Notes: generated by a model from the letters alone, not told the origin. 64,000 nucleotides of DNA from Aplidium turbinatum (GCA_918807975.1 OU964918.1:47600477-47664476); one strand, 5' to 3'; shown: positions 35,131-48,100, numbered from the stretch's first letter. Program-made: numbers and translations.

Positions 35131-35152
35131 TGATGATGATGACCTATTAGTT

Positions 35153-35705
35153 AAGTCTCAACAACGTTACAAAGCAGACAGTTTCAGAGTAGGCCTATAT
35201 CCGAGTAAAAGTGCTTTCAACTTTATCCAGTGGTAAGTTGAATTGTCAACTCATAAGTGATTAGCTTCTAGCCTCCTAGATAGAGCGCCGAGTTGTGTGT
35301 TGCAAAATCTATATTGTTATAATTGCTTTTTTCGTTCTGTATTTTTGTGACTACTATTTGGAATGTGCAAACCTATTTGACTCTAGTTTGCGTAGCCACA
35401 CCGCTGGATTTTTTTATGTGGCAGTAATTTTTCGTCTTTAGAAGTTGGTGCACAACAATGTTTACTCTATTGTATCGTCACTGAAAAAGACATGAATGGC
35501 ATCCTTGAGAGCGTAAGTTTTTCCGAGTGTAGGTTTCGTTACGTCAATCGTCAAAAGCTCAACAATAAGTATACGCGTGTTTACAACTGGACTATAGCTT
35601 CATAGCTCTAAGCCATGTTTTCTTATGCAAATTTTCCGCTGGTCAAAATCACCCATGTTGTGGATTCGCGAGGTTTTTCATTAAAAAAAACGAAAGTTTC
35701 TATAA
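35153..35705. other. No gene seen
   Basis: Spacer between the LINE and the mariner element; no supported exon or RNA. Confidence 0.5.
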
Positions 35706-35707
35706 TA

Positions 35708-36287
35708 CAGGGTGCGGCAGAAAAACCTACCACATTTCAAACTAGGAAAAAAAGACAAAATTTATAAGCAATCATAACATTTGTTGTCTCATCTCAAAGT
35801 CAAAAGGTTACCATTTGATGTATTTTGCTCATTTCGCTACAAAGTCTCAACACTGAGGCGTGCTTGCGAACTGAACTGCTAAGAGATTACAAAATTGACT
35901 CTTTTACAGCAAGGATGTTTGTTGGAGTTCGAACACTTCGAGGCCTTCCAGGTGGCTTTCACTTTAGTGCTAAACCTGTAGCTCTGAAAATTTTGACCCA
36001 AAGTTTTAAAATTAAATTTCTTAGCGTTCGAGTCACAGATTTCCCATTTTTAATGAAATCTTTCTCAATAAATACACGGTGTTCGCCAGTCCAGGCCACT
36101 TTACATACAGATACAAAGTTTTAAAAATTTGCACAAAACATTATTTACTTATAAAAACTAAAACCTGAAACACAAATGGTAAGTCCTTTTCTGCAAAATT
36201 TCAATTCAACCTTTCGTCAGACTGCTGCAACTTTGGTAGGCCTACAGCAACAATTTGAAATGTGGTAGGTTTTTCTGCCGCACCCTG
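35708..36287 (-). mobile_element. Deleted mariner-like element with transposase N-terminus
   Basis: The 580-bp unit is flanked by TA on both sides, with about 33 bp of perfect terminal inverted repeat starting CAGGGTGCGGCAGAAAAACC. On the minus strand, between about 36095 and 35890, the sequence reads WTGEHRVFIEKDFIKNGKSV, then after a short break KPPGRPRSVRTPTNILAVKE. This is the helix-turn-helix start and the RPRSVRTP linker known from mariner-like transposases. The catalytic half is absent, so it is an internally deleted copy. Confidence 0.88.
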
Positions 36288-36289
36288 TA

Positions 36290-37087
36290 GGCTACAAAGT
36301 AAAAATTTGAAAAGTAATCTTTTGATCATCATGTATGTCTATAGGTATAAATTCCTGACAAGGTCAAGGATAGCGATGAGGTAATTTACAACGTGCCTTA
36401 AACGATTGCGATATTTTGGCTTTAAAATTTTAAGTTTGTTAAAAGAGAAAGTTAATCACAGAGATATTGTAGCTATATTGTTAAAAAAAAATTCAAAAAA
36501 GTTTATTGGATTCTAGTTGAATAATTTTGCATGCTTTGACAGTTTAAAAGACCTGCAAGAAAAGAAACTTAAAAAATTACACTAAAAAAAATTTCGGTTT
36601 AGCCTTACCTGGATGGTTACGCTGGTTCGTCAACAACAACAATTAAACAGGCGAAACTTTCCTCTGTCAATCCAAATGACCAGGTCTGCCTTTGTGGTTG
36701 AAAACGTCTGCAAGTATGTAAAACCGTCGGGATTAAGCTTCCAAAGATGCTTTCTGTTCGATAATAAAGATTCCGAAATTACCACAATCAATCAAAATCA
36801 CTATTGCAGGCTAACAACGGTTTTGTGTGGGAGTGAATAAAAGTGGTGCTGGTGTTGACGAAGCCGAAAAAGTTTATAGACAAATTAGGTTACAGTAGTT
36901 CTGCAAGAAACTGAAAATATACATAAAACGTAGCCTACACAGTGAGGAAGGGAAGTGCAAGTACTTACGTTAATAAAAAAAGGTCACAACAAACCGAAGC
37001 TCAGAAAAGTAAAACGGAAGGAAACTGTAATAAAACACATTTGTTTTAAGTTAACCTTTGTTAGGCTTTAATAAGCTGGTTGCAAAC
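36290..37087. other. No gene seen
   Basis: The sequence ATTCCTGACAAGGTCAAGGATA at about 36348-36368 (here split: ATTCCTGACAA, GTCAAGGATA) recurs near 44529-44548. No exon is supported. Confidence 0.45.
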
Positions 37088-37091
37088 TTAA

Positions 37092-38451
37092 CCCATTTGT
37101 GCCGAAAGTAAAAATATTTAAAAACAATTTTTGAAAATTTAAGTATTGTATAATCGAGCAATAAAACATAGTAACTTTAGCGGGTTTAGCATACTTCATT
37201 TCACACAAAATATAACATAATTAAACTAAAACGTTTTCGACACGTACATGTGTCCTCATCAGGAATTAAATCTGCAATACATAAAATGAAAATTCGTAAG
37301 ATAAATTTGACTATGCACTGTAGTTGAAACGACACTCTGGACTGAAAAGCACAAACTGAACAAATGATACGAGAATGATTGCGAGTAAATTATGCGGTGG
37401 GAAACAGATCACATGAGGTGTAGACTACAGGCATTTTATTTTAATTATGTTATATTTTGTGTGAAATAAAGTATGCTAAACCCGCTAAAGTTACTATGTT
37501 TTATTTCTCTATGGTTCAACAAAGCAAACTCTCTACCAAAGCTTTATTGCATAATCACGACCTAAAAAACATTTCACAATTAATTTTTTCTTAATTATGT
37601 TGGTACTTGTCGAGAAAAAGACCGTCCTACATATAAAACGCAAGGCAAAGCCGCTATCAAATTTTGCAAGTTTCTTATGCGTAGTGCGTAGGCCTAATCG
37701 TTATCGCTCAAAGTGATAAATGGGAAATCTCTTGTCATCGAGCATTTTATTGAAATGAAAGTTCACAAAATACGAAGATGAAAATTAACAAAGCAACACA
37801 TCACTGATACAAGTCACTTAGCGGATCGAAATCGCTTTGAGGCCAAATTGGCCTAAGTCAAGATGCCCTACATGTAAAAACGCTAAGAGGAAACTAAAAA
37901 ATTATCAAAAATTTTAGTAAATTACGATAATTATGTTATTGTTCTAAAAACAAACACAACTACTTTGTTATACAGCGTAGAAATCATAGGGAATCGCTGT
38001 TTGATACCGCTTGATGCGTGGGAATTGATTGACGCTTTTGCTTCATTTTGCTGGCATGTGTGCCTGGCGACCTATATATAGGACACCTATCTTTTGAACC
38101 AATTTTCTTAAAAATTTTGCTGTCAATTAAATTTAAACATTTGTTGTAAAATATGTTGATACATAACGAATAAAGACAATAACAAATATTTTTGGAAGCT
38201 TATTTGCATATGCAGATTTATTAATATAATTCGACATGCACTTTCAAAATTTCAGACATAGCAAAATCGGGAAAATTGAAAATGATGTCACGTCTCAGCC
38301 AAAAACGCAACTTTTGAAAAAAGTTGTGATATATGCTGCAAAAATACTCATAAATGTATTTTGACTTCGTCTAAATCTAAAAACTAAAGGTGTGAAGAAA
38401 AATGTTAATTTGAGTAGGTGTCCTACATATAGGACGCTAGGCATAAATGGG
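37092..38451. mobile_element. Candidate piggyBac-like element, ends only
   Basis: The left flank is TTAA (37088-37091) followed by CCCATTTGTGCC. The right end reads inward CCCATTTATGCC and is followed by CTAA (38452-38455), which could be a mutated TTAA. Short TCCTACATATAGGAC-type palindromes recur at about 37623, 37864, 38070 and 38418. No transposase is seen. A second repeat (37160-37520) is nested inside. Confidence 0.5.
37160..37520. mobile_element. Inverted-repeat element with a hammerhead-like core
   Basis: A left arm (37163-37232, AACATAGTAACTTTAGCGGG onward) returns inverted at 37436-37505 (ending CCGCTAAAGTTACTATGTT). The left arm is followed on the minus strand by a core CTGATGA - stem GACAC/GTGTC - GAAA at 37262-37235. 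The middle (37310-37440) matches in inverse the middle of the unit at 62030-62640. Confidence 0.75.
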
Positions 38452-38455
38452 CTAA

Positions 38456-39624
38456 CCCTATGGAACACAAAATAGAACGATAATAAAAGATGCGCTGATA
38501 CTAACAGCATGCAACGCTTCCTAGCCACTGCACTACAATGTGAGTAGCAGACTCATCGAGTAAGTAGAGTCACGCAGCAATCAACCAGCCACAAGCACAG
38601 TAAAGGAAACACAATAAAAATAACAGTAACGCAATAATAACCCAATGTTACGACAGAAACTAAATTGAGAAAGTTAAGCTTGAGAGAAAGAAATTGGTTC
38701 GTCCGTGTGCAGGAAATAGGCCTACATTCACTTCGGTTAAGTTCAAACGTTTTTCATCTTCTATCCTGAGATTTTCTTCCCTCCGATTTCCATTCCGTCA
38801 CACAAATCTTCCATTCCATTCTCCATTCTATCTCCAAAATTTATTCTATCTTACATCAGCAAATTTTGTGATTTCTACGTTGTATAGGCTATGCCACAAG
38901 TAAGCCCGTTAATTAAGGGCTAAATTTAAGCTAAAAATTTAACAGCAATAGTTTTATAAGGATTAGCCTACGTAAGTTCCGTCTTGTGTTTAAAGTTAAA
39001 ACTTGAAGAAATATATCTGTGGTCTTGTTTCGGTGCAACACTTGTTGTGCAGGGAGCTCAGCGAGATGGAATGCGTTGAAATGGCTTTCGTGTTTGGTCA
39101 ATTTATGTAGAACATCAGGAGTATCTCACTTAGATGACTGTTTGTTTTTTCGATGTCTCCAAGTGTATCGCCAATATTAATATGTTTTAGCGGTCCGGTG
39201 GAGCGGTAGGAGCGGTAGCGTTTATGTGTTCTAATTTTGCAATGATTTACTGTATGTCTAGTGTATGTTAAGAGTTTGTGGCGTGGCAAGCTCACTTTCT
39301 ATCGCTTAAGTTTTATTTACGTATTTGTGGAAGCACTTTACCTCGGATAACCACGTTTCATGGTGCCTCAAGATGTAGCTTCGATATGGCTAAAAGATTA
39401 GGCTATGTGTTTGATATAGACTACTTTTTTTGTCTCGGACTTTTTTCAAGTGTACCGTGCCGGTATGTGAAACTATATACTAAAGTAAACTTGATTTATT
39501 ATTATTACACTATTATCACAGTTAGCGCTTTGGTTGTTAAAGTGCTCTGGTTGCTGCCACATAGTGTTATTGTTTCTCAGACTGTTTGATTGATTGTTCA
39601 CGTTTTCACACAAATGATTCAAGA
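38456..39624. other. No gene seen
   Basis: AT-rich DNA; (C)TTCCATTC-type short repeats at about 38790-38830. No supported exon or RNA. Confidence 0.45.
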
Positions 39625-39626
39625 GC

Positions 39627-39820
39627 GATGATGATGATGATGGCGTATGAGCAATCTTTCCAGGCTAGATTGGAGGGCAGGAAATCTTCAGCCACTCAGC
39701 AGTCTCGTCGTCTAGGACCCTCAGATCATACGCACCGTGTGGAGGCCGGTGGGTTAGGCAGTGGTGGATGACATGGTCTGCAGTCTGTTCTGTGGCACCA
39801 CACTCGCATTCTGAGCGATG
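39627..39820 (-). mobile_element. LINE 3'-end fragment
   Basis: On the minus strand from about 39820 it reads SECECGATEQTADHVIHHCL, then VLDDETAEWLKI and a stop. A short tail follows, ending in an (ATC)n run at about 39627-39641. It is the same LINE family as 18556-19318 and 58783-59627, very strongly 5'-truncated. Confidence 0.82.
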
Positions 39821-40069
39821 TAATGCACACACAGTAAATGACTGAAGTGAAACTGTTTTACTTACATGGGTGCTTGCTTGTAAATGTTGTTCACTATGAA
39901 TCGAAAATCGAATTATTTCAGTTTAAGAAACGTAACCAAATGGCAACTTTTACTCAAGTTATTTAAGAACATTTTTATGTTAACAAAAACATGTGAAAGT
40001 ATCGGCCATCGTTACTAATGGATTTTTTTCATAGTTTTTCATGGATGTGGATATTTTCGTAGTTTAGCC

Positions 40070-41144
40070 CAGAGGTGTGCAACGTGCGGCCCGCGGGCCA
40101 AATGCGGCCCCCAAAGAAAAATTATGTGGCCCGCGAAGATGTGCCAATTTTGAATTGTGTGCGGCCCGCGAAACGTCTTTATAATTTAGTTTAGTCTGGT
40201 ACGTGTGAACAATTCATTGTGGAGTGGATTATTGTAAATATTGCACCTTCTGTTAACCATTTTAGAAGTCTCCCACCGGCCACCGCTAATCCATTGTATT
40301 TAATTATTTGGAACGTAAAAATATATGGTCACATAAAAGGCATTATGAACAAAGTACGACTTTGGAAAGCTCACGTACAGATAGGAAATCTTTTCCACTT
40401 TCCAACTTTAAGAGACTATGGAATTCATCCTAAGAAGAAAACTGAATTTGCTGACCAACTTGAGAAATTGTTGTATGAATTTTTGGCTCGTTTCAAGGAC
40501 TTCAAATCTCATGAACATTTGTTTGGTATACCGGTATTCGCTTCGCCATTCAACACAGTCATTCACAAAGCACCAGAAGTAATAACTTGAACTGATTGAT
40601 CTTCAAGAGAAAACGGATTTGAAAGCAAAGTATTTAAAAATGAATCTTGGCGATTTTTACCGAAAACATTTCAACTAAGATAACTTTCCACATTTGAAAA
40701 ATCCATGGCTTCAAAAATGGCACTATTTGGCTCAACATATTTGTGCGAACATTTTTTTCTAAAACGGGCGTCATGAAATCTTCCTATTGATCGGTTCTGA
40801 CAGATGAACACTTGGAAAATGGACTTCGAATTGCGATCACTTCCATTAAAGTAAATTTGGAAAAAGCCGTCAGGAAAAGAAGCCAGCAGCAAACTTTTCA
40901 CTGAGCTCGTTTAAAGACGGTGTGACAATAAATTTGAATAGCAGTTTTCTTCAGAAATTTATGCGTCCTAACGTATTATTTCTAGAAGGAGATAACCCCT
41001 AATATAAAAATAATATGAATAACAAAAACACTACTCTTTTGTGCCTGAAACTAATAGAAATCATATGTTAAATAAACGTGCGGCCCGCGGTTTCACCCAG
41101 TTATTCATATCTGGCCCTCCTGTAATAAAGGTTGCACACCCCTG
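40070..41144 (+). mobile_element. Decayed hAT transposon (GTF2IRD2/Charlie-like transposase)
   Basis: The ends read CAGAGGTGTGCAAC and, inward from the right, CAGGGGTGTGCAAC, with GCGGCCCGCGG subterminal blocks on both sides. Flanks GTTTAGCC (40062-40069) and GTTAGCCT (41145-41152) are an imperfect 8-bp duplication. The transposase remnant at 40219-40590 reads IKGIMNKVRLWKAHVQIGNL, FHFPTLRDYG and FLARFKDF..FGIPVFASPF. After a frame shift come ELIDLQEKTDLKAKYLKM and NLGDFYRKHFN. This resembles the transposase-derived region of GTF2IRD2-type proteins. Only a shortened, broken coding part survives. Confidence 0.88.
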
Positions 41145-41602
41145 GTTAGCCTATGACTAAAGACAACTGTGGTTTGGGATATGGGTTGCGAAATTAATGC
41201 TTTCATCAACGAATATTGCAATACAATTTTTCTTTTTAATAATTTGATTTTAAGAAATGTAGTCCTATAGCAATGTGATTAAATCTGTGCTAGTAAGGGA
41301 AACTGCATAGTGAGTTTCTGCTGCTTTGACCTATCACAAATATTGTTGGAGGTGTTTTTACCCCAAAGTTTATTAATGCTTGCAGAATTCTACAGGCTAC
41401 AAGGTACACGATTGTATAAGTCCAGTAAGTTATGTATAAAGTCATATAGAGCACTGAATCGTCAAATAGTCGTATAGTCATATTGTTGTAGAAAAAATAT
41501 GAATTATTGCCGCAAAACCATGTTCCTAAAGATGCGTTGCTGGAAGAACTACCGGTAGTACTTACAAACGACACAATGTTTATGTTCTGACAGCCCTGTA
41601 GC

Positions 41603-42819
41603 CAGAGATGGGCAAGATCACCAATATTGGTGATCTTGAAGATCAAGCTCAAGATCATCAAGAATAGGTGATCTTGAAGATCAAGATCAAGATCACCAAA
41701 CTATGTGATCTTGAAGATCAAGATCAAGATCGTGATCTTGAAGATCAAGATCAATTTCAAGATCACTTTTTGTGTACTTGAAAAAAAAAGAAGTTTTTGA
41801 TCAATGATGTTGCAAAAAATAATTACTATAAGCGACCTGGGTAAAGGTATACAGTTGGTATTGTTAACTTTTACTTTTAACTACTCGATCGCTTGCTTAA
41901 AAATTGTAATAAGTTAGTGACTGTTGCTATTAGGCCTATCAATTGTTGACGTCGTTTGCGTAGAATCGCAACGTCACACCCAAGGCCGAGGTTAATTACA
42001 GTAGTAGTGAAAAAGTCGCAAAATTTGCAAATAGTTTTATACTTTTATTTATAATAAATAAATAAAAATAAACTTTGAATTGCATCATTTTTAACCAAGT
42101 TTTTGTCTGGTTCGTGTAGGAGTTTTTTTTCTTGTTACTAAGTAGTTTTAACTTTCACTGTATTATGTCAATGTTTATTGCACCATTTACCCATCTGGCA
42201 ACCTGGATACTGTTGTCTGCTATCAAAAAAGTTCAGAGGTTTGCGGTCTGACAAACCGCTCCATACTCAGACCCTAAACAAGTCTTGATCTGGTTGATTT
42301 GCTGCAATAAACCACTTACATGACCAAAGTCGGCTAGAATCCAGATTTTTTAACACCGCCATCCCAGACTTTTGAAACATCTAAAATAGTGTCAAAGAAA
42401 GCAAAGATTTCTTTAAAATTCACACATGGAAATTGTGAACAATGTTAAATCATTTTTTATTATACGTCAACATAAAGTACACGAAAGTTGACTTCTTTAT
42501 TATGACAAACGCAGAAAAAATTTTCAATTTTGAAATGGCAACACTGACCAGATTAGACGAAGACTTTAAAACGTCTTTTGTTGGGCACATACCATATTAA
42601 CAATGGCTTAATGTTAGTAGTTGCTACTAACTACTTTGTATAGTACGAGTTTTAAAAAAATGCCTCTATCTAGGAAGTAAAATTCAATTTTAAAGTGATC
42701 TTGATCTTATTGTTCTTCAAGATCAAGATCACACAAAACAAAGTGATCTTAGATCAAGATCAAGATCACCAAAAAAAAAGTGATCTTGAAGATCAAGATT
42801 AAGATCACGCCCATCTCTG
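41603..42819. mobile_element. hAT-type element with GATCTTGAAGATCAAGATC end arrays
   Basis: The 1,217-bp element is flanked by the perfect 8-bp duplication CCTGTAGC (41595-41602 and 42820-42827). Its ends begin CAGAGATGGGC inward on both sides. The subterminal parts (about 41613-41765 and 42690-42808) are arrays of GATCTTGAAGATCAAGATCA, itself nearly palindromic. Such arrays are usual transposase-binding repeats in hAT elements. The core has no recognisable transposase, so it is non-autonomous. Confidence 0.9.
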
Positions 42820-42827
42820 CCTGTAGC

Positions 42828-44340
42828 CTATACATCCAAAATGATTGGGCGCTTCTTTGTTTGAAATAGAAAAGCTGTTGATAAAAGTCACCACAGGCTA
42901 GTACACTGATAAAAAATGGAAGGCTAGTTGTTTCACGATTTGTTTCAACTGAAAATTAAGAATTGAAAAGTTAGTGGCCAAAGATTAAAAACTATAAAAT
43001 CTTGTCTTGTACGACCAGCTCATGTTAGAAATGGTCGGTCGAGCAACACTGCCGTCGATTGTAAAAGCTTTATTAGCAACTATTTTACTGAATACAATAA
43101 ACAGAAAACTTATTACTTTTCTTCAAGAAACATACTGCGTCGATTTAATGATAACAACAATCATGAAAACGTGCTTGGGCTTAGTTTGTGTGAAAGAGAG
43201 CTTAATTCTCTTTGAGAGCCACAGGAAGCCGTGACGGATGACGTCTCAGTTCCGGAAAAACACTTTTTCTTACATTAGTTTATAATAGGCTTACAGGTGG
43301 CTTGTCTTGCATGATAATGGACAGCCAAGTTTTTTTTGTGTCGTGTTAAATATTCAAAGTAGGCTTCTCTACAACGCTCTAAATTGTTTCGCAAACCATT
43401 GACGTATAGGAAACGCTGACCTATAGCAAATCTCAAAGTGAGCTATTTAAAGCCAGGGATTGTTTAAAGCTAGTGAGGAATTTGCTAGAATGTGATTTAC
43501 GATGTTTAATATTTCAATCAGAACAAACTAAATATGCAAAAGGTGCAAATTTGGTAAGCTATTGAGATGGCATATGCTACATCAGCTATTTGCTCTACCT
43601 TAAGTAATAATGCAGCCTATACAGTAGTGGGATCCAGAATAGAAATCAGTTTTAAACTACCAGTAAATTGTATTGTAAGTTGTGAGCTGAGTGTAATCAG
43701 GCATAATTACAATTTATTTAGCATTTTATTGATAAATCAAATATTTGCGCTTTCTGTAATTGCAGGTATCATTGAAGGTATCAAATTTTATTTTACTTCT
43801 GTAATCTTTGTTTTCAGAAATTACTGAGTTGAAAAAATTCACAATAACTTTGTATTCATAACTTTTGATGCTGTTTGGCAAGAGCTAGGAAAGGCTGCCA
43901 CATGTTTAAGCTTCATTTTCTTCAAGTTGAATCGCAATTTGAAGATTGAAAAACAAATGAATTGAAGATAATCTAATGAAAGAAATGTATGTTATTATGT
44001 ATAGCAGAAATCCGCAAATAGGCTACTTGTTGGTGCATCCCTAAAAATAGTTCTAAATCTTTGCGACCCAAACATTATGGAAGCATATTACTTTTGCGGA
44101 AAATACTTTGTAATTTTATATCAATTCCAATACTACTATTTGACAGTATAAACTTTATTGCACAAAATTTTAATTTTTCCAAATTTTTTTTTGAGATTTA
44201 TGGGCTTTGTGGTTAGAACACTGTTAATCCTTTCTAGGTTTATGGTAATTTGAGGAATGATAACCCTAATATAATATAGTTATGTTTGATAAACTCCCTT
44301 TTTATAAAATTACAGTACCGGTACGTAATGTTTAAAACTT
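42828..44340. other. No gene supported
   Basis: Small open frames occur (43007-43234 and 43567-43827 on +) but have no recognisable domain, no codon-usage contrast and no splice context that I can support. Confidence 0.45.
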
Positions 44341-44519
44341 TATTTTAACAGTATCAACCCTTCAATGCCCATTGCTAAAAGTTTGCATTGTTCGCATTTT
44401 GCTGTTATTTGGAGGTTGACAATCTCCTTTTTTTCTGATTTCGCTTTTCTCCGATTCACGTTTGATTATTATAATAACTTCAGATTATGGCTATAATGAT
44501 TATTTCGCTATGACTACAT

Positions 44520-44647
44520 GCTGCTCAAAATTCCTGACAAAGTCAAGGATAACCATGAAAAAAAATGTACTACATGTATCGAGCAAAAAGCACGAGTAGC
44601 ACCGCTCGGGTCATTTTGACCCATGTTATGCAATATGCATGCTAGGG
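44520..44647. mobile_element. piggyBac-like right end
   Basis: Read inward on the minus strand from TTAA (44648-44651): CCCTAGCATGCATATTGCAT, then GGGTCAAAATGACCCGAG, a typical piggyBac-like terminus with a small palindrome. The AAAAAGCACGAG stretch is shared with the left end of the element at 3755. A possible left partner is near 44355 (AACCCTTCAATGCCC), but TTAA is not intact there. Confidence 0.5.
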
Positions 44648-45141
44648 TTAAATAATAAAAGAGTCATATTAACTCTATTTGATTGGAAGTCAAAGAAGCC
44701 TACAATCATTAAACTCAGCACAGTGCAACGAATGCACACTATTGAGTAGATCATAGCAAGCTCGAGAGTTAGCAGACTGCACCATTTTGATCAAGTAAGG
44801 TGACATTTTTCGAATGGATTTTTCAACTAATGCAAACGGACCGTTGCAGTCAACCTTTGTGTTTCAGAGTTGAGTAACACTTCAGAGTTGAGTATCTGCT
44901 TTGTTACTTTTGCATATGATTAATTGTGTTAAAGATCGAATTGAGTCTGATACAAAAAAAAATAATGGTAATTTTAAAACTTTAAGCTAAAAGTAAAAAT
45001 CCAGCCTACATTAATATGCAAAGTAGACAAATCAACTACAGGTCCACTCTACAAAGAAACAAAGTTTTTATTGTTACTTTCACAGCAGAGCAAGTTTGGT
45101 GCATTTAAATTTACTACAATAGAGTTACAGGTTTTTCAGCT

Positions 45142-48100
45142 ATGTCAAGTTCCTTTAAGCCTTCGTTCGATAATCGCTTTAGTATGGCAGATTCCGAATG
45201 GAGCGTAGACGACACTGATGCATCTTGCCATTATGTGAAGGATCCAGTTGGACAATGTAAGAACGTTGTTTTTCAATGTTGATATTATGCAACTTGCTTG
45301 CACGTTTTTTATGCAACAAAGTATTGGTCAATTCAAGTAAATAATACGCCCACACCAGTGTCTAATGGTACAAAGTTTACTATTATAATGTACGTCACGA
45401 TACGTTACGTTTTTATTTTAACATTACAAAGTCGGATACGTGGTGAATAGTCTGCGCGACTCTTGAAAAGATATCAGTTCGACACCACCGCTCCAAAGCA
45501 CGTATCTTTGTCTTGGCATGACACTTCATGACATTCCTAATTAATGGAGCACCTGACTCGATACCTAAATGTTTCTTTACTGCTTCCTCTTATGTTGTGT
45601 TGCACCTGCAGTGGCAGTGTGCTGTACTCTGTCGCAATGGACACAACATAAATAATGATTATAGTAACGACTTTAAATGCATAAATCGTTCTCGGCTTTT
45701 TTACTTGTTACTTTGTCTTTCTGCAATTGTATAACGTTGTAGCCTACTCAGAAACGTGACTCAACAGCCGGGTAATATAATAGTCATGCTATCTTGACAT
45801 GTTATGAGTTATTAATCTCTCTTACAGTGGATCACTGTAAATATGCTGCATTGCTGCATGCAAGGGTTTTTCAAACTCTTTTATTGTGTGGCAACGCATC
45901 AGAAAATATCTTCCTGACTAGCCCTTAATACATCCACTTTTGATTTCTTATGCATTCAGATTGTTATTTTTTACTATTATGAGAAATGAAGGCTTAATAA
46001 GAATGAAAATATAATCGAAGACGCGTTGTGTAATGCTGTGACAGCAAAAATAGCCATTTCAGAAAGACATTCCTATCAAAACAAATCTCGTTGTATTGAT
46101 CTGTCTGCACTAAATAAATACAAAATCTGTATTTTGTCTTCCAAACCCTTCGAGTTGTTTTGATTTCAAGACAACCGCGTTCTGCAGCTACTGCACCTAC
46201 CGTTTGCAACATCTGGAACTGTCTTGTTGCCTGCGTGGATACATTAACAGATTTTTGCATCATTTCTTTATTCGAAATCAAACAAGTTTTTTTGCAACAG
46301 CTTCTTCCTCACCTCATCCTCTGTACGATCTTCCCCCTGAGGTTTCAAAAAAAGTCCAATTAGCTTCTGTGGAAGAAAAAGAAGAAGAAAAAGCATTTGT
46401 GCACGTCAATCCAATAAAAAAAGAAACAAAAATGAAAGGTTTGTTTGCAATACAGATCAGGCAATGGTTATGTAGTATCAATTAGTCTACTGGGAACAAA
46501 CTTGTAAATTTAGTCTCTAATTTCAAAGGAGAAACTTCTAACATCTGTTAGAAAGCAGTTCATATTTTTATGCTATTTTTGGCTGCACGTTAAACAAACT
46601 ATTGCCCTTTTTTGTTTGCAAAGACATTTAAGATTTGTCAAACTCTGAATGTTTTAAAATGGATTTTATGTCCCCAACTCACCATACCAGCCGAAGGTGC
46701 AAAAATAATATAGCTATTTTATAAATGAAAATCCAAAGGTTACACCATTGTTCTATAAACTTAGCCTACTTCCATGGCGAAAGATGTAGAAATCATTGCT
46801 AATGCAACATATTTGAGCCAATATTCAAACATTAGAAAATCTCGAATGAAAAAAAATAAAAAAAATATCATTTTCCTGATTAAAAAAAAAAGCAATTAAA
46901 CAATGCAAAATTTGACAAAAGCTTCTATGGAAAAATCCTGAAGACTATCCTTTTCAACCGTAACCTTTGGTCTTGCTGATTTTAACTATAATTTTATCGG
47001 TTCTCCTTTTGCCTTGATGCAAGTATAATAGCCAACCTCCAATATTTTTTTATATGTTTTTAGTCCACTGTGTTCAAAATTTACTAAATGTGAGAAATAC
47101 AGGAATACTAACAAATATTTGAATCTAAATGAAATTAGCCTATTTGCGGCAGTTAATATATTATACTAAGCTTATAGACGAAGTGAGTAGCATTTTCCAA
47201 GTTTTAACGAGGTATTTACGACATTGCCAGTTTTACAAATACCACTTTTCGTGACAAAAATGAAATTTGTCGTGATTTATTAAACACCGCAATGATCGCC
47301 AATTGTTCGAACTAAAAAGCCTTGCTTTTTTTTCAGAAAATTCTCCTGAGATGAAAACAAACCCTAATGTGAAGTGCTGGGTGAAGGTCTACATAGCACT
47401 TCTTACAATTGCGGTGTTAGCCTTGGCAGGAGTTTTAACGTTTACAAGTATGCTTAAACACGAATGTTAATTATATGCAGAGTGCTCACTTAAACTTGAA
47501 AGCATAACTTGTTTTGTGGTTCTTCAAAAATATTTTTGATGGATTTCTAGGCTTCATCATTATGTGGAAACTATTTCATGATTTTTGCCTTCAATGCATT
47601 TGGATGAGTGTTGCTTGGTTCGTCCGCTCGAACTCATAGTTAGGTTATCATCTGCAAGTGCAGCATCCAAGTCAGTGAAGCATACTCGATTTCCTCGTTG
47701 AGCTCCACTCTTCCAGAGTTTCTGTTGGCATGCGTCTTTAGACAACCTTCAAACATTCGTGTGGAAAAACCAAGTTTTCTATTCGATGGCATGTCCTTAC
47801 ACAGCCAGTTGAAGAAAGCTCCAGCTTTTGTAAAATTGAGAATTTTGATCACTATGTTCAGCACACTCTTCAAGATTTGCTAATGGCAAGGTGTTAAATT
47901 CTAAGGCTTTGCGATACACATTGCAATAAATACTGCACTCAAGATGGATTATATTCTTTTTCACATATAACGAAGCCAGATTGGAGAGCAAGCGCAACAA
48001 AGGTTTCGTCTGCACACAACCATACGGTATATCAGTGATTCCCAGTTCTCAAAGGAATGTGAACGGCAAAAATATAAATATAAGGCTACAGGACGTTGAA

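Larger units (their letters stand above)
33056..35140 (+). mobile_element. RTE-like LINE with inverted 5' half
   Basis: The unit is flanked by a 12-bp direct repeat GACCTATTAGTT (33044-33055 and 35141-35152). The right part (from about 33960) is on the + strand and encodes the reverse transcriptase. The left part (33056 to about 33950) is on the minus strand and encodes the endonuclease, so the 5' half is inverted relative to the 3' half, as in twin-primed LINE insertions. The + part ends in a (TGA)n run (35130-35140) right at the duplication, like RTE-clade tails. Central coding sequence between the endonuclease and the RT is missing. Confidence 0.9.

Noticed and set aside
35825-36124. A + strand gene inside the 580-bp mariner-like element
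   Set aside because: The minus strand of the same stretch encodes the recognisable transposase N-terminus; the + frame is its shadow.
41613-42808. CRISPR-like array of GATCTTGAAGATC units
   Set aside because: No unique regular spacers; the units sit at both ends of an element with 8-bp duplications, and the sequence is eukaryotic.
43567-43827. Hydrophobic 86-codon + strand frame
   Set aside because: AT-rich sequence easily gives Ile/Phe-rich frames; no start context, homologous domain or exon linkage could be shown.
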